64,000 bases of DNA from Phytophthora sp. 'mugwort' (GCA_033558025.1 JAUCEF010000004.1:3596001-3660000), one strand, 5' to 3'; numbered from the stretch's first letter, positions 44,440 through 57,001 are shown. Notes: a model not told the origin generated them from the sequence alone. Made by a program: numbers and translations.

Positions 44440-46100
44440 CTATTTGATCACATACGAATGCCACGTGAGGTCAATATGACGCGTTTTGCGGCTGTATGTC
44501 GGAGCTGTCGCTTGCAAAATTGCAGCGTTGTTGTCCACCCCCATTGTCAAGGTAGAAGATACGCTAGCTTGCGGGAGTACTTCATCCAGTATGTTTACAA
44601 TTCCTCTGCCTTTCATTGTCGCTTCACAGGCGGCAACATACTCAGCTTCCGCTGTTGATTGCGCAAAGATCGTCTGCCGTTTGGCGGACCAGGCAACGGC
44701 ACCACCTGCAATGGTGGCAACATATCCTGTCACGCGCTTTCAGGTATCGAGGTCATTCCCCAAGTCGTCGCCGCAGTGTCCGCTGATGATAATGCGGTTT
44801 GGCTTCGATTCATCCGCTGAGTACACAAACCGAGACCTGTTGATCCAACCAGGTATCATCACAGCAATAGCTTAACAGCCCCACAATGCTTCTGGATCGT
44901 GTGGTTGACGAAGCGACTTAGATATCCGACGGAAAAAGCAATGTCAGGTCTAGTATTTGCTGCGAGGTACGTTAGTGAGCCGATTGCTTCCCGATAATCG
45001 AACGAAGAGATTTCTCATCCGCTTGCTCGATCATTTTGCTGAACTTTGCGTTCGTCTCCATGGGCGTTGCGAAGCTATGGGCTTCGCCTAATCCAAAGCG
45101 TTCCAAGGCCTCTTTGCAGTACTGTTTCTGATGACTTTGGATGCCTTTATCATTTTGATCCACTTGCACACCGAGGAAATTGAGCAGTACTCTACCGTCT
45201 TTGAAACCATACGTTTCGTCTATTGCAGCGAACAGTAACGCGTTGTGAACTCCATTAAATTTGTGACTAGGACAACATCGGAATCAGCGCAAAAACACCA
45301 TCCTTACAAGCAAGGTTATGTCTCCAGGTTTTCGAAACCTCGCAACTTCAGCCACTTGTCGACCTCTTCGTACAATTCCGCATCCGACTGATGAAGACCG
45401 TACAGGGCTTGGTTCACGCGGTAGAGTTTGTCATGCGGACACGGGAAACCGGGGATGCTGCGCACATACTGCTTGATCTCAAGCCCGCATTCAGGTAGGC
45501 GGTGTTAATGTCTCCGCTTGGCAGCAATTGCTACTACCACTCGGAACGTCATCATGCCAGTCACAGGTGAGAATGTGATATCGTAGTCGACTCCAAACTT
45601 TTGAAAATCACCACGACCGACCAAACGAAAGCGCCAACGCTGGGCGTATCCATTTTCTGTGTTTTTGCCTGTTATCTCCACATTGTACCTAGCAGATGCG
45701 CAGCGCTCGATACTTCAGTTTACCGATCAACTCGAATACTCCTTTCTCAAACATCGCTTCCATTTTGGGAGCAGTGGGGCACTGAATGGTTTGTGGTGAA
45801 TGCAATACCTCACCATAAGTCAGTGGAATCTTCACATTCTTTATGCACCATCTCTCTTCGCAAGATTCATCAGGTTCTGCGTCAGATAAGCGCTTGCAGT
45901 AGCTAGCATAAGGTGGTAGTTTTCGAATCGTTGAGGTCGATGACGTTTGGTCTCCGATCTCAGGTTCATACGACTTGGCTGTCCGGCAAGATCGCGCTGT
46001 CGCTTAACACTTTGAATATCCTCGAGCGGCGTGCGCCTTCCGACGTACGGAGGACATCCCCAAATCCCCAAGACGCTTTCTTTATCGCTGTATTTGTCAC
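44440..46100 (-). pseudogene. Ty1/Copia pol relic (RT and RNase H)
   Basis: Minus-strand order: a linker near 46060-45850 (PLEDIQSVKRQRDLAGQPSR); RT entry with FGVDYDITFSPVTGMMTFRVVVAIA near 45590-45520; VNQALYGLHQSDAELYEEVDKWL near 45420-45350, the Copia QALYGLKQS block; HQKQYCKEALERFGLGEAHSFATPM near 45130-45060; then RNase H with VAWSAKRQTIFAQSTAEAEYVAACEA near 44690-44620 and DNNAAILQA then SRKTRHIDL near 44500-44460. Frameshifts and stops occur throughout, and the YVDD catalytic motif was not found intact. Upstream integrase is hardly recognisable. Confidence 0.82.
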
Positions 46101-47000
46101 GGTAAGCCGTTGGGAGACGTCTCTGTCAATGACAAGTTCGTCGGGGACTCCGAACTTAGCGATGAAGACGGTGACGTTTTGATTCGATACTACTAGGTGT
46201 GAAGCACATATTCTCCAGCGTTTTCTCATGTTGTGTGTCCGACCGTGGAGCTCTTGCTGAGGGGACCATAAACGCCTACGACGAAGTCTCCTGCGCTCCA
46301 TCAGCCCATGAACTCTCTTTTTGCTTGTGCGGTTCTTTATTGTTATTTAAGCGTGGCAGGAATAAAAGATTCACAAGGAGCTCGTCGCCCTAGCAGTGGT
46401 GTGGCTGCAAAAGCGACGAAGTTAAAAGGAAACGGCGTTCTTAGTACTAGTCGGCTTTTAACGATGGACTGCAAGACATGCACTGCTTACCTATCGATTC
46501 CTGTTTCAGACGATCGAGTTGTTGACGCTACGGTTCCAGACAGGGTACAGCATTGCCAACTTCCTCAACTAGCGCATCAAGGGCGATGCGAAACCCAACT
46601 GGAGCTCTGTGGCATCTCGACGAGCACCGAGCATGGATGGACGATTGCCAAAATCGTTTGAATACGCTCGCCTCACAGTACAAAGTAGCACGTGCTCGGT
46701 AATAGTGTCTGCATCTATAATGGATTACTGATACAATTGATATTGTAAGTATGTGTTGAACTTTTAAGGATGGCATGCGTACCAGCAAGATTATAGAGGA
46801 TTCGATGGAATACACATAGTATTGGGACCTGATGCTGGAATGCTTGGGACCGTTTAGCTGCCTCATTAAAAATGCTGTTGCTGAGAGCGAGGCGATCTCA
46901 CAACCATGTTCTCCGCAGCAACTGCAGGCGATGCCTCTATGTGTTCCGATGGCGAAGCTAACGATAATGATGAGGTCCAGATATGATTAGCGGGACCTGA
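46101..47000. other. No gene recognised
   Basis: Frames of about 110 codons on both strands (46301-45966 minus, 46308-46661 plus, 46866-46528 minus) carry no motif I can assign. Position suggests the decayed upstream part of the Copia element and the downstream part of the next DDE relic. Confidence 0.4.
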
Positions 47001-47640
47001 AGCCACATAACTTTCGGCAAGCGGCCTTCCGTGTTTCACCGGTGCAGGCTGCGCCAACGAAGCGGGCTAAGACGGATCGTGACCTCTCCAGATTGGCAAC
47101 TTCATTTTCGAGCCTGATTGAGCATGTTGTGCAAAATCGCAGCCCCAAAAGAACGAGCTGGCTACTGTCCAGGCTGAAAACTATTTTTCCGTCTTCAGCG
47201 TCGTTCTTCATGTCGATCTCTCGTTTAGAATTTGAAACCGGCATTTAAGTGCACCGAACGCCATTCCGACGGCAATCCTGGTTCTTGGGTGGGTATTGTA
47301 GACCTTGTTGATTACCAGATTTGTCGTGCAGCTCGTGAGAGAAGGATGATATAATGTAGCCCCCACGCGTAGCCAGCATCAGCAATGAAGTGCATATCAG
47401 AAGACAACCGTCGCTTAACATACATACCCACCAGGCTACGATTCCAAACGAATTGATAATTGCAGCTTCCTGGTCGTGCCGAAAATGACATAAAGCGTTG
47501 ATGCACATTAACAATGGACATGACATTATAGGCAGGAAATCAGTTTTCTACAATACCATCCCAAAATGATGCTGGACGCGAACGCTTAATCCGCGTTCCA
47601 TCAAAGTCTCCAGATATGTTTGGGATTCTACACACGCCTT
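47000..47640 (-). pseudogene. DDE (Harbinger-like) transposase C-terminal relic
   Basis: Minus-strand fragments: ISGDFDGTRIKRSRPASF near 47610 (first acidic DGT site), VNVHQRFMSFSARPGS near 47500, MHFIADAGYAWGLHYII near 47380 (the GDAGY-like segment), and RIAVGMAFGALKCRFQILN near 47250 (the VERAFGxLKxRF Glu region, with Glu changed to Gly), then ILHNMLNQ near 47120. The order fits the DDE_4 superfamily. Several stops separate the parts. It belongs to a different subfamily from the two-gene Harbinger elements in this window. Confidence 0.62.
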
Positions 47641-48770
47641 TCAATCCTATTGCCACTTCGGACGACTCACGTGTATTTCTAGGCTAAAACATGTAGCGCT
47701 CTCGCTCGCGGTATAAAATATGAATAATACAGAGCGCGAGAAACTGTAGACTTGATTACACCAAACGTTTGGCAAGCGTCTTTCAGACTTCCGCGCGATT
47801 CAATGTGAAAAAGAACGAGAGCAATATTTACTTAAAAACGAACTATCTTCGATTTTCGCATACAGAGCTCGGGTCACCCCCCGTAATACTTTGCCCATTT
47901 AGCTTTCCAAAAATGCCACAATTGCTTCCAAGCACCCTCTTCCAGATCGGAAAGCACTTCGAAGGGTAGCATCGCTCTGTCTTCGGTCATAGTGTTGAAT
48001 AAAGAATCCGTCCTTACCATGTAACATTCCTCGTTTTTCACTCGCACGCTCGTACCTACTCTTTTACTTCCAATAGAAGCGCAAAAGCACACGCTATGGC
48101 ACAGACGATGCAGCAGCTAACTCGCTCTCCATGATGGACTGTGAAAGCTGAATGAGTAGTGGCGTTAGGTTTGCAGTTCAATCACTTCGTCGCGGCCAAC
48201 CGCTCGGTATATAGTTCTGCGGGTTTTGTTTAGGATTAACGTCTTCAAACCGGGGGGATTTTAGGGTGACGTGAATGTGTATATACAACATAATATTAAT
48301 AGAGCTTTGTATACATTAAGGTTTTTGGGCGAATTAGCGAATATATAAGGGAGCAGTGCAAATATTTCGCATTGTGAGACATTGAGCTGTATATGTTGCA
48401 TAAGACGTAGTATATACAACAATGATAAGCTGTATAATCGAGCACAGACCCGGTCATTGTACGATTATTATGCGTTTCAGCTCACAGGTTCTGTACAGAA
48501 CCTGAGCGACTCGCCTTCTTATCTAGAAAATTTTGTCAAAAATTGAAAATGAAGGTGATCCAGACGGTACAGAGCAGGTAAATACTAAAATCAAATGTAT
48601 AAAAATTGAGGTACGGACGCAATCACGGGAAGCGTCCTCCATGCCACTGTACGAACTAGAAATCAAATGAAAAGGTGTCTTGGCGCTCGAGCAATCCAAC
48701 CAACCAGTGAGGTCCTTATTATTATGACCTTTACGCTCAATTCACACGCTTACTCATTCTGACGTTTTCT
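47641..48770. other. No gene; includes a 20-base perfect palindrome
   Basis: About 1.1 kb without a credible frame. CAGGTTCTGTACAGAACCTG at 48485-48504 is a perfect palindrome, and two related GTATATACAAC blocks lie near 48280 and 48410. The right end adjoins the piggyBac C-terminus. Confidence 0.5.
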
Positions 48771-48774
48771 TCCT

Positions 48775-49720
48775 AGGGGGCGCTTGGCGGGCGGCTTGCG
48801 CAGACGAATCTTGTTCTGCAGGTTGTTCGGAATGTCCGTGCCGTTATTGAACGTGAGGTAACAGATATCTCTGCAGCCACGGGGCTACTCGTACATGATA
48901 TGCTCTGGCTTCACGCACAGGTACAAGGTGAGTGGGCGGAAGCATTCGTCGCAGAAGTACGTAGTTACCCGCCAAGGTTTCCGTCAGTCCGCAGCTGGAG
49001 CAGATTTTGCAGTTGCACTGCAACCTTTTCATCATCCTTGAGTGGTTCCTCCACTCGTCAATCGGTCTCGCCAAATGTTTAGCACTTTCGCCACTACCGC
49101 CGCCAATTTTAGCAGTTACACTGTGCGCGATAGTCGAACTTTCCGTGGTTGTACTGGTTGGTGGTGGCGGTGGATCTGCAATACATAATATACACGTTAG
49201 ACAACGGTATTACAGCTCGGTATGCATCACAAGGCAATCAGCGCTCACCAGCTATGAACGTGTTACCTTCAAACATAGCTTCGTTCCTCAGACAGAGGAG
49301 ATCCAGGTGCATCTTCCGGATGTACTGAATGTGAGCCAATGCTCATGTCCATTTCGCTGCATAACCGCCCGGTAGTCATTGACTATGGCAGGACCCACAA
49401 GCCCCAAAAACAGCGAATTGTAATATTTCCGAAATGTCATTTCTCGCTGCAAGGAATACCGTTGAAAAACGACGATCGTGCACATCAACCCCGCTCATGT
49501 GCTTGTTGTGGTAGTCCTTCACAGCTTTAGGACAGGGCACTACATGCTGATCCCCCGTCTTCTCTCTGCGGACAACCCGTTACATGGCTAGGTCGCTTCC
49601 TGCGCACAGGAAAAACACAGGCACTTTTACTTCTCCTTGATACTTGTTGCGAACCCGATGCGGTTTGTCATGAGTGTCCCGACAATATAGAACCCCACCA
49701 AGGGTAGCTGAATTGCAAGC
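48775..49720 (-). pseudogene. piggyBac-like transposase, C-terminal half
   Basis: On the minus strand: VGFYIVGTLMTNRIGF near 49690-49640; DVHDRRFS-like remains and LQREMTFRKYYNSLFLGLVGPAIVNDYRAV near 49450-49370 (the VRRxxKYYxxLFxGxxDxAxVNAYI block typical of piggyBac); and a Cys-rich C-terminal finger near 49030-48990 (LQCNCKICSSCG). A tail near 48850-48775, in another frame, reads like NNGTDIPNNLQNKIRLRKPP. Stops and frameshifts are frequent. Confidence 0.68.
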
Positions 49721-49724
49721 ACTA

Positions 49725-49945
49725 GAGTGGATCGCTGACTACAAGCCGAAATTCCTTGTCCTGACGTCGTCGATGGACTTGTCTTGCAGAAAGCTAACGG
49801 TGCCCGTGGAGTCCGCCAACAGTATCGCGGTGGCGCGCTCCGTGCTCTTCCCCCGCACCTCACCCAAACCGTTTTGTGGGCCTTACTTCCGATTGTTTGT
49901 AGGGATATACTCAAAGAAAGCAGCTAAACATCACAACATAAAAAA
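49725..49945 (-). pseudogene. Pogo-like transposase scrap
   Basis: Two overlapping minus-strand frames, FEYIPTNNRK followed by KTVWVRCGGRARS and in the next frame STERATAILLADSTGT, match the central block of pogo transposases that comes after the DQT motif and before FLVFK. Only about 70 codons are left. It directly abuts the piggyBac C-terminal half, so one inserted into or recombined with the other. Confidence 0.6.
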
Positions 49946-51110
49946 TAACTTAGTCAACCATGCAAAGCAATAGCAGTCCAGCGCGTGTCTTTTGATCGGC
50001 TTCATAGATTTTCGAAATGCCGAGGTCTTAAACTTTTACACCACCTCCTTGCTGAAGCCTGTGGCGATGCTCTCGAGATCGACAGGCGAGTGCTGACCTT
50101 GCCACGTTTTTCACACTCATCGACAGCTTATGCCGAACCAAAAGACCTTCATCCTCGACCATAACGCGCGAAAGGATGCCACAACACGTGCAGCGGCAAA
50201 ATCGATGGCCTGTAAGTGCAGCGCGATAGTCGAAATAGGGACGGTCTCCTCCCTCAGATCATTAATCAACACCCCACTTGCTCCTGTGCTTCAACGGGGA
50301 AGGCGGCCCCGTTCCGCGTCTTCTGTCATTCTTTTCCCTCGGCCATTGACCGTTGCGCACACTGCTTTAATGAGGCTGTGTCTTTGGTGCTATTGGTTAA
50401 TGAGTTTTCACCGCCGTTCCTGTAGCTATTCATCTAGCCCAGGATAGAACGTTGCAATAACAACTCGAATATCACCGCACGGCGCCCATGCCAAAAGCTT
50501 TTATTTTATCCGCGGCAGATACGGCTGCTCGCCTGCCTGGCATTACGTTAATTTGCTACTGATGGACAGCATGCAATGCTCGGTGCTGTCAGTGATAAAC
50601 CGAAGACTGAGATACACTGATTTGATTGGCTCAGCGGAGTTATCAGTCATGTGCAGCCGTCAGCAACAAACAAAGGACGTCGAGATGCGTCTGGTATGTG
50701 ACATCTATCAATAATGTGGTAATGACTAACTTGTCCTGTATTATAGTTAGATCAGTGGCAGCTGCTGACGCGCACGGCTCTGCTTGTGCTGCAGAAAATA
50801 AACGCCACCTTTGCGGAGATGAAACGGTTGTTGAGGCGCCTAAACCCCATTTCTTTGTTTGTGTGATGGAATAGATTCCGGCTAACGAGGGACGAGATGC
50901 CCTGCTTGGTGAAGCTGTTGCTGCCGACGAACACAGCCACCAGCTAGGTTCGAATGCCGGTAATACCGCCACCGAGAGATGCCGAACCTGCCGAACACGG
51001 TGAATGTATCGGGCCTACATATTCAAGAGATATCAAGCTAATCGTTTATGTATTCGTTTGGGCAGGTCGTAGCGGCATCGGCCCCAATGAGTCAAGTGAT
51101 GACGGCGTTT
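49946..51110. other. No gene recognised
   Basis: About 1.2 kb between opposed transposon fragments. Frames at 50130-50447 (plus) and 50972-50643 (minus) are over 100 codons but contain no family motif. Confidence 0.45.
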
Positions 51111-51119
51111 AGGGCGAGT

Positions 51120-52440
51120 TACAGTTGGTGCTTTCGCGATCGCTTCGCCGAAATGCATCGTCGAGGAGTAAACTTCCACCTCGCTCTTCGGTTCGTCGGA
51201 CGCCGATGACGATGACGGTGATGCTGATACCGACGTACACGACATCAACGACGGTTCGTAATATGCATCACAAGGTATACGAGATGTGTCCCTATATAGT
51301 TTACATAGCTTACGTCATATTACATGTGCTGTGTTATATGTACTACAACCTGCAGTATTATGGCGAGCGATTCGTAGGACGATCTGAATGCAGTGGAGGC
51401 CGTTGAGGATCCTGAAGATTTCATCAGTCTTGACTCCGGTGACGAGCCTGAGGAAGTCGATTTACTTGATGAAGACAAGTCGGACAGTGATGGTGAAGAT
51501 AAAGTTACGAATAATGAAATGGAAAAAGGAAGCTCAACTTGATCCGAACTCAATTGATGCGATTGCGGAGCGATACTCTGCGAGAAGTTCTAGAGTATCT
51601 GACTGGGCAAGAGAAGGGGGTTGCTCGTGACGTCGTGGGGGGAAACTCGGACAAACTTCGCGACCATAGCGAGAATGGATGGAGCGAACACGTGTACTTG
51701 GGTGTGTATGCGTCCCTGCAGACCCCCTACCAACCTGGTGGTGACGAGAATAGCTACCCTGGCCTGAGGAACGAGCTCTACAGTCCTATACCCGAAGCAA
51801 TGAACTGTGAAAATTAGCCCATAGATCTGTTTTCCTTTTTTATGCCAGTTGCACTTCGGAACTAATTGCTGTTTGCAGTAATAAAAAAAAGCACGAATAA
51901 CTTGAGGTGCGGGTGGCAGCGTACGTAAGAGAAGAAACAAAATGTCACTTCGTCGTCCCGAGTCCACATCACCTCATCGAACTCAGAGAGATGTGCCCAT
52001 GGTTCTGATGGCCGTCAAGCCAGTACTTCCCGTGTGTGTTCATCGGGATTTTGATCGCTCGAACGATTCAGCCCAACCGCGAATCGATTTTAATCACTGG
52101 AAACAGTCAAGGGATGGAGCGGTTTCTAGAGGTGTCTTTTGGAGCTCATGAAGCGAGACCCTTTATGGAGATTCCACGAAACCTTCACTTCTCGAGCAAC
52201 CTTGATCCACGTGCCATGGCCGACAGGGCAGGGAAGGTTCGAAAGGTCACGCGCGTGTTGAGGCGTACATTCGTGCGCGGCTTCATTCCTCCTGCCAGCT
52301 GGCGGTTGATGAAGCTATGCTACCCTCAAGATCTTCCTTAACACTACTCAGGGTTACATGAAGGATAAGCTGTGCAAATGGGGTACAGAAAATGTGATGC
52401 TTTGGAGTGCGCATATAACACATCTCATGGTTATGCTATG
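51120..52440 (+). pseudogene. piggyBac-like transposase, N-terminal half
   Basis: An acidic N-terminus (SDADDDDGDADTDVHDINDG near 51190-51255 and FISLDSGDEPEEVDLLDEDK near 51420-51480) leads to PGLRNELYSPIPEAMNC near 51760. Then comes the core: AHEARPFMEIPRNLHFSSNLDPRAMADRAGKVRKV near 52145-52245, TFVRGFIPPAS near 52270, a DEAMLP-like block, and MKDK...KWGTENVM near 52360-52395. These are the EIxxxLHFxxNxDPxxxxDRxxKVR and KWGxK blocks of piggyBac. A likely intron separates 51255 from about 51360. Stops are present. Only the N-terminal half is here. Confidence 0.72.
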
Positions 52441-53893
52441 TTGTACGTCTATACTGCATATCACAGATTCGAGGTGTATGTAGTGCTGTTTGCGCGCAAG
52501 TTCCGAGAGTTCGGAACTTTTTGAACTTGATCGGATCAGTTCAGATTTGCTCCGAATACAATTGATCGGCGAGGTTGCACGAATGCATTGCTGACGTAAA
52601 TTTGAGTCGCACCGACAGCAAAAATGACCAGATCCGATTTTCAAAACGATGAATAAATTAATTTCAAAACGCATGTAGATGAGCTTACGGCCGTTATGTA
52701 GCTGCTTTGACGCATACCTGTCGCGATCCGACCCCAAAAAAAATCTTGCTCTGCGCCGCCCGAGTTGAACGCGGAATTGAAGTTGAATTGCGTAGATCCT
52801 TTTATAATGTCCTCTTATTCACTAAGATTACCTTAACTTAATAAGTAAATTTCCAGATCAACTTTTTTTTTACTGATTAAGAATTTAGAACTAACTGTAT
52901 AGCAGCTTAACTAACACTAGCCCTATCACACATTGGTATTTTGGGAATTACACACATAACGACCCAGAACTAACAGACCTCACCTGAAGGCATTGCTAAT
53001 TGTTATTAGAATATGGTGGCTATATAGGTGAATTGGTTTATCCAGGCAACCGCCATGGTAGAAATTGTGTTGCCATTTAGTAGTGACACGAAGTCTAATA
53101 GTTACAAAGTACGAAACACAAGGCTGTGATCTTGTTGTTGCTGAACGTTCTTTGCCTGCTTGTTTTCTTGAAAGTCTTGGAGCTGTTGATGCGAGCTCGA
53201 ATGCGAAATGTAGAAATGAGCGTCAGAAAACTCGACGGCCACAGCTCCAGGCTTTTGACCGCAAGGCAAACTTGGTCGATAGTCGATAGATGGATGAGTC
53301 TTGTGGACTCACGGATGCGTTTTTGGATGTACTGGGACACGATGATGGCCAGTTACTTCTGCGATACGATAATGATCAGGTAATTTAACAGGGTAAAAGG
53401 CATTTGGGTTGCCAATAACTTCAAGTTCCTCTATACAAAACGCAGTACTTACTATACATTTTTATTGATGGCGGTTGAAACCTTTATACGGACATAAACA
53501 TTCCTCTTTCGCGCTGTCGACGGCCAAACCAAAATGTTCACAGTTGCGACGAATGGCAAACATTTTTTAGAACTGTATCAACTCACCGGATGTTACTGCT
53601 GTTGTGCGAACTGTAAAGGAAGGAGCAAGCACGACATTTTCGGCTGCAACGTGGTGCTTCTTCAGTACAGGAAACCGCAAATGTAGTCCTAAACCACAAA
53701 AGAGCCTCACTAAATCTTGACAGACCATTTGGGTAAACACACCAACGCATCAACCTCACTTCACTGCTGGAAGATTGTCATCACGTTAGGCTCTCTCATG
53801 TTCGCCTGCAATCTATGGGCAAAGGCGTCGCCCTCGAACACTTTTTAGTTTCTTTCGCGTCAACTCGATGAAGCCTGAAGTTCTTTTCGGACA
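52441..53893. other. No gene recognised
   Basis: About 1.4 kb of mostly A/T-rich sequence. Frames at 53065-53289 and 53126-53383 (plus) overlap and have no domain. The last 100 bases form the promoter region of the third glycine-rich gene. Confidence 0.45.
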
Positions 53894-53908
53894 ATTCATT
53901 TCCAGATT
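53894..53908 (+). promoter_or_regulatory. Oomycete Inr-like motif before glycine-rich gene 3
   Basis: ATTCATTTCCAGATT fits the TCATTYY...ATT pattern of the oomycete Inr and lies about 100 bases before the ATG at 54006. This is a weaker match than at the two intact paralogues. Confidence 0.45.
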
Positions 53909-55018
53909 ACTCCTTTGAGCTCAATACGCAACGAAAAAAAATCGACCTTCAGCACTAAGCGTGCCGACTCAGCTTTCAAGAACAACTTCGCCTTCCGACC
54001 AAAACATGTTCAACAGCAACAAGTTCGCAGTCCTGTGCCTCGCGCTCATCTCCTTCTCCGGAGTCGTGAACGCCGAACAAGAAGCCGCCCAGATGTTCGG
54101 ACTCCTCCACGGCGGTGCAGGTTTGCTCGGCGGTGGTCTCCATGGTGGGTTCCATGGTGGGCTCCATGGCGGTGGTGGTGCTGGTTTGTATGGGGCTGGC
54201 GGTGCGCGTCCTTGTGGACCTGGCGCCACCGGACTTCACGGCGGAGCCGGCGTTGGCGCCGGTCAGTATGGACCTGGACGTGGTGTCGGCTACGGCGTTG
54301 GCGGTGCGGGTGTCGGTGTTGGTGGGACCGGAGGCGCTGGAGGCACTGCAGGTGTGAGTGGAACTACCGGTGTTAGTACTGGTGTTGGAGGGGCTACAGG
54401 TGTTGTGGGCAATGCTGGCGTTGACGGGGGAGCCAACGGGACAGCCAACGCTAATGCGCAGGCAAGCGCGACGGTGTTGTTGCTTGCGGTTATTGCCGTC
54501 AGTTTTGGAAGTGAAATGGCATCACATGACCATCTCGTCCGTCACATCGTTCGGCTTATTTTTTGCGACAGGCATGCTGTCTTCTTTCCCTTTGTTTGGA
54601 TGGCTTTCACTAATTGGCGTTATTAGTTAGGTTTCGAAGCAAGCACCACCTTCACTTTTCCCTCACCTGCTTCAGAGTGAGGGTAAGGTTCATGAAAACT
54701 GCGGAGACGTTTCGACGATCCTCACACCGGAAAAGTACAAAAAGCAGCTGGCAGGCTCGCCGACTAACTGACTGGCAATCAATCAATCAATCGGGATAAG
54801 ACCAGCAGCAACGACGCACTGTGCAAGCATTAGTAAGCAGCTAGCAGCGGCGGCGCTTTCGCGTACGTCTCAGTAAGGTAAAGCAGTGTCCCACTACTAC
54901 GTGCTCGCCCTTGTCGAGATCTAAAGTGCTCGAGTATCGTAGGCTAACCAGATCAAGTATTGAAGGGATTCAGCAGGGAGCATCGAGCGGGGTGAGGAAC
55001 GCCGCAGCGGCAGCAGGC

Positions 55019-56140
55019 ATGTCGTTTACACAGGCAGAAGCGTTCGAATTGCTGTTAGATTTAGCAGCTATTGACGAGGAAGGCTGCTAGATGGTCATGT
55101 GTGAAGTTGGGCTCTTCGACAGCCCAGAGCGCCCACTGATACCAGACGTGCGGTTCGACCTCAGCAGCTACGGCTACGCGAACGCTGTAAAAGACTTTCG
55201 GTTCAATGGCAACGGCATCAGACTGCTTGGGCGGATCTTTGCGGCGCCCGAGACGGTGATTACCGAAGAAGGCGATCGGTGTATGAGGGAGGAGGCGTTT
55301 GCCATCATGCTGTACCGCCTGTCATACCCCCGCAGGCTGCACGACATGATGGACAAGTTTGGCCGCTCGACACCGGCACTGAGCAGAATAAGCTTGTGGA
55401 TGGGTACGTTTAGTAGGTTACTAGGCAACTATCAGTGGGTTGTCTGCGGCGTTAACTCGTCGTTTTATTGTTTTGCCAGTCGAGTTTGTAGATGATCGAT
55501 ACGAAGAGCTAATGTACTTCCACATCAGGCTCGTTCCGAACAGGATGGAGGATTATTGCAGTGCAATCGAAGGCGAAGCTCTGCCAGTGGAATTTTTGCA
55601 TTTCCCGATGGGACAAAGATCCCTATCTATCGGCCATCACCTCGCCAGGGCACAAGGGAGAGAACTTACAGCGGCAAGTGTACAGTAGTCACAAACGCGT
55701 GCACTGCCTGCTCTTCCACGGTATACGTGTTTTGCTTTACTAATGCACTATTGAAGATATCTAACGCTGTTTGCTTGATTGTCGCAGGTCTGACAGCGCC
55801 CGATGGTCTTTGCATTCATTTCTTTGGGCCGTATGAGGGCTGCCGCCATGCCCCACGGTGTTCGCAGCCAACGATCTGGTCAGCTACTTTGATAGCTACT
55901 CCGTCTTCGAAGGAAAGGCAATATTTGGCGATCCAGCCTACACTATTAGCAAGTATGTTGTGACGCGCTTTAATGGTGTTGTGCAAACGACACACGAGCG
56001 CATTTTCAATAAGGAAATGAGTGCGGTTCGGACTGCAGTGGAGTGGAACTTTGGAATTATGAAACGAATGTCGGCATTCATCGACTTCAAGAAAGCTTGT
56101 AGCTCCGACTCATCCCCGTTGGTAAGATTATCCGAGTAGC
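55019..56140 (+). pseudogene. Harbinger DDE transposase, nearly complete but broken
   Basis: Starts MSFTQAEAFELLLDLAAIDEEG, followed at once by a TAG stop, then SPERPLIPDVRFDLSSY, FRFNGNGIRLLGRIFAAPE and LSYPRRLHDMMDKFGRS. Two probable introns follow: one from a GTACGT near 55402 to a CAG near 55482, and one from GTATACG near 55720 to GTCGCAG near 55788. Between and after them come a FPDGT first-Asp motif in a shifted frame, the SSHKRVHCLLFHG block, APDGLCIHFFGPYEGCRH with the expected following Asp lost through an indel, and VEWNFGIMKRMSAFIDFKK with the catalytic Glu. At least three lesions. It is closest to the transposase at 12000-13254. Confidence 0.8.
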
Positions 56141-56352
56141 AATGCTGCTGACTAACTGTCTGTGTTGCTACCAAGGCGGAAACCAGATTAGCAATTACTT
56201 TAGTTTGACACCTCCATCACTGCAAGTGTACTTGGAGCTTGCTCAATAATATGTGACGATAGCCAAAACAAGTTCCATTGAAACTTTAGCAGCTTGTACT
56301 TTTGTTCCATCCACGCTTAGCTAACAGCTCCAGTAACCCCATAAAACGCTTC

Positions 56353-57001
56353 TCAGTGGCTTGTCGATCCAGTCGCTCTTGCTGCTGTTTTTGTCTGGCC
56401 GCAAGCTCTCTGCTCTCGAAGCAGATCAACTAGCTGGGTGGATTTCTGGGTCTTGGATGAAGTATCGTTGGCGCTGTCGTCCTCATCGGTACGCTCGCGC
56501 TTGAGGCGCTCAAACGCGAGCTTGCAAATTGTCTCGCCTGCGCTCTCCTTTTCAGCGTTCTCTTCCGCTTTCATTTTCTTCTTGGCCGCCTTCTCGTGCT
56601 TGCTGTCCTCTGTTTTGACAAGAGCTCGTCAAGAAGGACATCTTTGTCCGTGTGGGACTCTGTCACCCCAGAGAGCCTGGCCGCAGCGCGGTTCTTCTTC
56701 TGCGCTGTAGCTGGAATACAACAGACGAAGCCAACAGCATTTTATTTACTTTGATAACGCAAGGTTAGCTATCTCAGAACTACTACAAACCCAGTAACGC
56801 GTTGACGCGGTTTTGAGCCCTCTTTCCGGTCAGATTCTTCCTCAGGAAGTCTGGCGACGCGACCAGCGTGGCGGTAAGGCTATTCCACTCTTCCATGACC
56901 TTGCCATGCGCTTGGCAGTAGGGATCATCAGCAAGAGCTTGTTTGAGCAGCATCACGCCTTCGACGTCCGAGAAATCCTTCCGCTTTGATGGCTCCGTCA
57001 T
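56353..57001 (-). pseudogene. Harbinger accessory Myb/SANT-like protein
   Basis: Minus strand from an ATG at 57001. The first 72 residues include FSDVEGVMLLKQALADDPY, WNSLTATLVASPDF and LTGKRAQNRVNALLGL, the trihelix-like DNA-binding region. A stop follows, then after about 170 bases (perhaps an intron) a Lys/Glu-rich helix with KMKAEENAEKESAGETICK and LLREQRACGQTK. This is the second protein of PIF/Harbinger elements. It converges on the transposase, as in the element at 11.1-13.3 kb. Confidence 0.65.

Noticed and set aside
53961..54005. Earlier start for the third glycine-rich gene
   Set aside because: The signal peptide begins at the ATG at 54006, matching the start of the two intact paralogues; the upstream residues do not resemble them.
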